Assembly (NCBI GenBank): GCA_013204685.1
Contig: JABMSC010000022.1
Coordinates: 1 to 8,656 of the forward strand
Source: Candidatus Omnitrophota bacterium
GTDB lineage: Bacteria > Omnitrophota > Gorgyraeia > Tantalellales > Tantalellaceae
Length of the DNA stretch: 8,656 nt
Reading direction: 5' to 3'
Shown here: in pieces, positions 5,319 through 8,656 of the stretch
How the letters are laid out: each line of letters starts with the position of its first letter
Numbering within the stretch: the stretch's first letter is position 1
Notes under the pieces: model-generated
Told to the model about the DNA's origin: nothing
What the model saw: only the letters and a program-made list of their open reading frames with translations
The model's database searches: none
Position numbers and translations under genes: made by a program

Positions 5319-6152
5319 TCACTCCCTTTCATTTTGAATTTGCCCAAAGAACTTCTTCATTTCCTTTGCCTGGACCCAGATAACAGCATCCTGCGACAGT
5401 TCCTTACCCTCATATGTCAGATCTCCGCCCGCTCCTAAAGCAGCAAATCCCCACCATCCGGCACAAGGTATGCCGAAAGTGAACTCCCCGTCCTTATTCG
5501 CCTTGATGGTCAGCGTCACAAAAGCATCTTGAGGGGCTTCAACTTTTTCCGTCTTTGAGAATTTGTTTCCCACAATATCATGATTTAAGTATTCCACTTC
5601 GATCTCACAGTAAGGAACAGGTTTCCCGTTTACCTTGACGATCCCTCTAAACACGTTCCCCGCCCAGAGACCATATGGTTTATCCAAAGGAACGATCTCG
5701 ACCGGCAGCTCGATCTCAGCGTCCCAGTCAGTCGGGGCTCCGGCAACGTTCAGGATTACTTTGGTTATCTGCTGGATATAAATGTCTTCCGACCCTTCGT
5801 AATAAGGCTCGGGGATAACGTAGAAGATATAATCCCCCATTCCCCTTAATTTGTAAGACGCCTCATAAGCTTTGCCTTTGTTGGTAAGGCTCTCAAACAT
5901 GATCGGTGTTAATTTACTCCGCAGATCTTTCTTTTTCTCCTTATGGACTACCCCGAATTCCAGCGGCATCCCCATATCCATGGTGTGCCCTGCTTCAAAC
6001 GGGTGCGTAAACACCAGCTTAAGATCCACTTCCTCCCCTTTCTCAAGAGCGCTTTCTTCAGTGTATATAAGCTGAAAATGCGCGAAAGCTGGAACGCTGA
6101 ATACCAATACCACAACCAACAGTGACAATAAAATCAATCCGGTCTTTCTCAT
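5319..6152 (-). CDS. DUF4198 domain exported protein, likely metal-binding
   Basis: This 277-residue protein has a clear Sec signal peptide: MRK, hydrophobic core 5-20, and cleavage at PAFA (21-24), so the mature chain would begin H25-FQLIY. The rest follows the DUF4198 pattern: an immunoglobulin-like beta domain with FTHPFEAGHTMDMG near 48-61, and a second beta domain with G-x-V-x-V-N-G-K-P-V-P (about 168-178) ending in CAGWWGF. The family includes the NikK/CbiK-type extracytoplasmic components that accompany nickel and cobalt importers. Here it sits downstream of feoB with no Ni/Co permease in view, so an iron-related role is inferred. An exposed N-terminal His, as in CopC-like and His-brace proteins, would suit metal binding. 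The ATG has an AGGAGGAAGAG leader. A hairpin (6168-6191) lies just upstream. Confidence 0.86.
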   Translation of the reverse strand: MRKTGLILLSLLVVVLVFSVPAFAHFQLIYTEESALEKGEEVDLKLVFTHPFEAGHTMDMGMPLEFGVVHKEKKKDLRSKLTPIMFESLTNKGKAYEASYKLRGMGDYIFYVIPEPYYEGSEDIYIQQITKVILNVAGAPTDWDAEIELPVEIVPLDKPYGLWAGNVFRGIVKVNGKPVPYCEIEVEYLNHDIVGNKFSKTEKVEAPQDAFVTLTIKANKDGEFTFGIPCAGWWGFAALGAGGDLTYEGKELSQDAVIWVQAKEMKKFFGQIQNERE

Positions 6153-6167
6153 CTCTTCCTCCTTTTT

Positions 6168-6191
6168 AAAAGTTTGTCATGTCAAACTTTT
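6168..6191. promoter_or_regulatory. Perfect 9-bp hairpin before the DUF4198 gene
   Basis: AAAAGTTTG (6168-6176) and CAAACTTTT (6183-6191) are perfect inverted repeats around a six-base loop. The hairpin lies in the 54-base gap between the 111-residue gene and the DUF4198 gene, a few bases before the DUF4198 ribosome binding site. The stem is AT-rich. It may tune translation or mark mRNA processing, or serve as a regulator dyad; none can be chosen from sequence. Confidence 0.5.
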
Positions 6192-6206
6192 GAGTCAAAA
6201 TTTTTT

Positions 6207-6542
6207 CTACTCGGTAATATCATCTCCATCTATCTCAACCAGATGTCCGGGCCCCGCGTCGTACTGTACTTTATAGGGCATATCCGGCTTGTCAAAAGTA
6301 AACTCACTGTCTTCATCCATTTTGCCTTCTACAAGAACCTTTCCGCTTTTCTTATCTACCACTCTCATCGCGATTCCGGTGCCGGAAGATCCATCGGAAA
6401 ACCCGCCTTCACAGGTCACGGTCCCGTCCTCATTATCCCAGCATGAACAAAGGGGGGTATGTCCGAAAACCCACGGTGCCTGCAGCATCAGAAAACACCC
6501 CAGTACCACACACGCTGTTAAAACAATAACAATTCTTCTCAT
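6207..6542 (-). CDS. Small exported Cys/His protein linked to FeoB and DUF4198
   Basis: The preferred start is the ATG at 6542, about eight bases after GGAGG; a GTG at 6551 would directly abut that site. The protein has 111 residues: a signal peptide (MRR, hydrophobic core 4-22, cleavage at VFG 25-27) and then a mature chain beginning H28-TPLC-S-C with Cys at 32, 34 and 44. A beta-rich domain follows (CEGGFSDGSSGTGIAMRVVD, SGKVLVEGKMD, EFTFDKP), resembling transthyretin/carboxypeptidase-regulatory-like folds. V-L-G-C at 13-16 faintly resembles a lipobox, but the hydrophobic run continues past it, so signal peptidase I is likelier. I know this type only as an unnamed companion of DUF4198 genes. 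It lies 18 bases after the feoB stop and is surely in the same operon. The conserved-looking His/Cys head suggests metal binding. Confidence 0.8.
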   Translation of the reverse strand: MRRIVIVLTACVVLGCFLMLQAPWVFGHTPLCSCWDNEDGTVTCEGGFSDGSSGTGIAMRVVDKKSGKVLVEGKMDEDSEFTFDKPDMPYKVQYDAGPGHLVEIDGDDITE

Positions 6543-6560
6543 ACATCTCACCTCCCTTCT

Positions 6561-8656
6561 CTAATATCCGAATCCTGATTTTCCCTTAACAAAAGCCATT
6601 GCCGTGGTAACAACCAGCGCTAAGACATAAAAACCAGCCATGGCCTGTAAACCGCTCAGGCCTAACATTCCTCCTCCGGTAAAGATAAGCATGGAAATAC
6701 CCAGCCCCAGTATAATGGGGTATATAGCGGCAAAAAACGCCCATTTTGTGCTTCCGGTCTCTACCTTTATCATTAAAAGAGTGGGAATACATGGAGGATA
6801 CATGGCCATAAAAAGCATTAAAGCCAGCGCATGCAAAGGCGTCCAGCCCGTTTCCTTTCCTTTCATCCTGTCCTCCAGTCTTATATCTCCGTCACCCGGT
6901 TCTGCCTGATAAATGCTCCCCAGAGTTGCTACACTGTTTTCCTTGGCGGCAAAAGAGCTTAAAAGGGCGATGTTAACGCGCCAATTGAATCCCGAAAATC
7001 TTGTAACCGGTTCAAACCAGCGGCCCGCTTTACCTAAATAACTCGATGTTAATATCTCTTCTCTCCTTTCCCTTCTAAGCCTTTTTCTTACCTTGTCCAG
7101 CTTTTTGTAGGCTTTTGATACTTCTGCCGCGTTTTTGTCCTTCATTTTTTTATCATTTACTTTATATTTGCCTTTTTTTGTTATTTTAAAAAAATCAGGA
7201 TTTTTAAAGCAAAATCTTTTATCAAGAACTTCTTTGACTTCCTTTGTCTTAGCACCCATCTTAACTTTCTTATAGTCACCTTGATATGTCACAAACCTCA
7301 TCAATCCGTCTCCCGCAAGAAGCCCGGCATAAATACCGTTATCCTTTACCTCTTCCTGAAAAACCTGTATCGCTTGATCCGCCTTGATCCTATAATGATC
7401 AGCTCTTTCCCCATTTAAGCCGGGGTAATTTATCAGCATATAAACAAGTGCGGCAACAATAGCGACAACGGTTATGATCTTTTTAATAAACAACCATACT
7501 CGTTCAATACAACGTCCCATTACTCCTCTGACTGTGGGCAAGTGATACGCGGGCATTTCTAAAATAAAAGGTGCGGGCGGTTTTTTTCTCAACACAGTAA
7601 GATTTAAAACTTTGGCCACTGCCAAAGCGATAATAATGGTGATCGTGCTTATGAAAAACATCATGAGCCCTTTGTAAGCGCCAAAAAACATCCCGATAAG
7701 AAGCAGGTATAAAGGAATTTTCGCCAGACAATTCATAAGAGGCATGATCAGGATAGTAGCCAACCTCGATTTTTCATCTTTTATAGCCCGGCAGGCCATA
7801 ACTCCCGGGATCGCGCATCCACCAACACAAACGCCCCCCAATATCATCGGCAAGACAGAATGTCCGTGAAGGCCGAAATATCCAAATATCCTGTCCAGGA
7901 TAAAAGCCATTCTGGCCATATAACCTGTATCCTCCAGTATCGCTATAAGCGCGAATAAAATTACAAAAATAGGCACATAATTCAGCACCGCTATAATCCC
8001 GTCCACAACTCCCAAAGGCATAGCGCGCCATAAAGGATCACTGATAAAACCTTCCGAAGGAAGAAACGAAACAATAAAATCCCTGGCTGAGGCGAGAAAC
8101 GGCCATGTTACCTCGGTCAGTTTATATCCATAAACTATGGCCAGCTCGTACAGCGCGAATAACGTCATCGCTAAAATAACAGGGCCGGAAATTCTGCCGC
8201 AGACAACCTTATCAATCCTGTCAGTAAAGGTTTTGGGCCTTACCTTTACCTTTCTGACGCAATGTCCAAGGATTTTTTCGGCAGTATTATATCTGCTTTG
8301 CGCAATTACTTTTTCCGGTCTTTTTTGGTTTTCTAAAAAGAATTTTTCTCTTTTGTGCTCTATTTTCTCCAGAATATCCGCGTTTTCCGGGTAATGCTGC
8401 CGCACAAGCCTCCTGACTTCCGAATCGCCTTCCATCAGTTTTACGGCAAGCCATCGGGCGGAATAATGTTCCATCAGATGCATATATCCCGACAGCTCTT
8501 CCTCCAGGGAAGTCAGGACAGGCTCAAGGGTTTCTCCATAGTCAAGACGAAAAGGAGCAAAATCCTTCCTACTATATGTAGAATGCACGGCCTGTCTGAG
8601 TTCTTTCTTTCCCAGGCCTTTGTTTCCGATGGTCCGGACTACAGGCACACCAAGCC
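6561..8656 (-). CDS. feoB: Ferrous iron transporter FeoB (5' end off window)
   Basis: FeoB is the inner-membrane Fe2+ importer with a cytoplasmic G domain. The reading frame is open to the window edge; the GTG at 8648 is only the Val of LGVPVVRT, the end of the G domain, so roughly the first 100 residues (P-loop, switches, NxxD) lie outside. Counting that Val as 1: helical regulatory domain about 15-110, FTDRIDKVV entry to the membrane part at about 141-149, first Gate with GGCAIPGVMACRAIKDEKSR at about 275-294, an atypical hydrophilic segment at about 414-536, GRWFEPVTRF then AAKENSVATLG near 566-576, and the second Gate region with YPPCIPTLLMIK near 615. Classical FeoB has GCNVPA and AKEVVVGTL here, so this is a divergent subtype. 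It is the most upstream visible gene of the set and is followed 18 bases later by the 111-residue gene. Confidence 0.95.
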   Translation of the reverse strand, partial: LGVPVVRTIGNKGLGKKELRQAVHSTYSRKDFAPFRLDYGETLEPVLTSLEEELSGYMHLMEHYSARWLAVKLMEGDSEVRRLVRQHYPENADILEKIEHKREKFFLENQKRPEKVIAQSRYNTAEKILGHCVRKVKVRPKTFTDRIDKVVCGRISGPVILAMTLFALYELAIVYGYKLTEVTWPFLASARDFIVSFLPSEGFISDPLWRAMPLGVVDGIIAVLNYVPIFVILFALIAILEDTGYMARMAFILDRIFGYFGLHGHSVLPMILGGVCVGGCAIPGVMACRAIKDEKSRLATILIMPLMNCLAKIPLYLLLIGMFFGAYKGLMMFFISTITIIIALAVAKVLNLTVLRKKPPAPFILEMPAYHLPTVRGVMGRCIERVWLFIKKIITVVAIVAALVYMLINYPGLNGERADHYRIKADQAIQVFQEEVKDNGIYAGLLAGDGLMRFVTYQGDYKKVKMGAKTKEVKEVLDKRFCFKNPDFFKITKKGKYKVNDKKMKDKNAAEVSKAYKKLDKVRKRLRRERREEILTSSYLGKAGRWFEPVTRFSGFNWRVNIALLSSFAAKENSVATLGSIYQAEPGDGDIRLEDRMKGKETGWTPLHALALMLFMAMYPPCIPTLLMIKVETGSTKWAFFAAIYPIILGLGISMLIFTGGGMLGLSGLQAMAGFYVLALVVTTAMAFVKGKSGFGY

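Noticed and set aside
3503..8656. Part of a magnetosome island (FeoB with a porin and redox proteins)
   Set aside because: No mam, mad or mms gene is visible; FeoB and DUF4198 alone are common in non-magnetic anaerobes.
1..8656. CRISPR array or tRNA genes
   Set aside because: No regularly spaced repeats with spacers and no cloverleaf with a TTCGA-type arm were found on either strand.

Overview
The window (roughly 40-45% GC by eye) looks like chromosomal DNA of an anaerobic, Gram-negative-type bacterium. A beta-barrel porin with a C-terminal Phe and two Sec-exported proteins imply an outer membrane. FeoB, a 2[4Fe-4S] ferredoxin, a flavodoxin remnant and a DUF3793 protein suggest an anaerobic, iron-dependent metabolism. 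The gene style (OprB/LbtU-like porin beside FeoB, DUF4198, DUF2292) would suit an uncultured Omnitrophota- or Desulfobacterota-like genome, but that is an inference and I cannot fix the phylum.

Right half (about 8656 down to 3417, all minus strand): a co-directional iron-uptake gene set. It holds feoB (5' end off the window), a 111-residue secreted protein, a DUF4198 secreted protein, a tiny broken ORF, a DUF2292/YezD-type small protein and an OprB/LbtU-like porin, and closes with a strong intrinsic terminator at 3417-3463. The parts span the envelope: an outer-membrane channel, two exported proteins that would each begin with His after signal cleavage, and an inner-membrane ferrous iron transporter. 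Two conspicuous RNA hairpins lie between genes (6168-6191 and 5161-5221).

Middle (3368-1862, minus strand): a second set with a 72-residue small protein overlapping a DUF3793 gene by 4 bases, a 62-residue unknown protein and a flavodoxin gene. The flavodoxin is broken by an in-frame TAA and a frameshifting deletion.

Left part: a structured RNA on the minus strand (about 1776-1613) that I identify as 6S RNA (ssrS) from its architecture and from a central-bubble motif shared with E. coli 6S RNA. Then comes a plus-strand 57-residue ferredoxin gene and, divergent from it, a His-rich six-helix membrane protein of unknown function (1051-377). The first 376 bases hold no convincing gene, but they carry a 16-bp direct repeat, phased hexamers and, at the very edge, a 20-bp near-perfect inverted copy of the apical part of the 6S RNA.

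Most notable: the 6S RNA, its inverted apical copy, the envelope-spanning FeoB/porin/His-terminus gene set, the roughly 120-residue basic segment inside FeoB, and the dead flavodoxin beside an intact ferredoxin.
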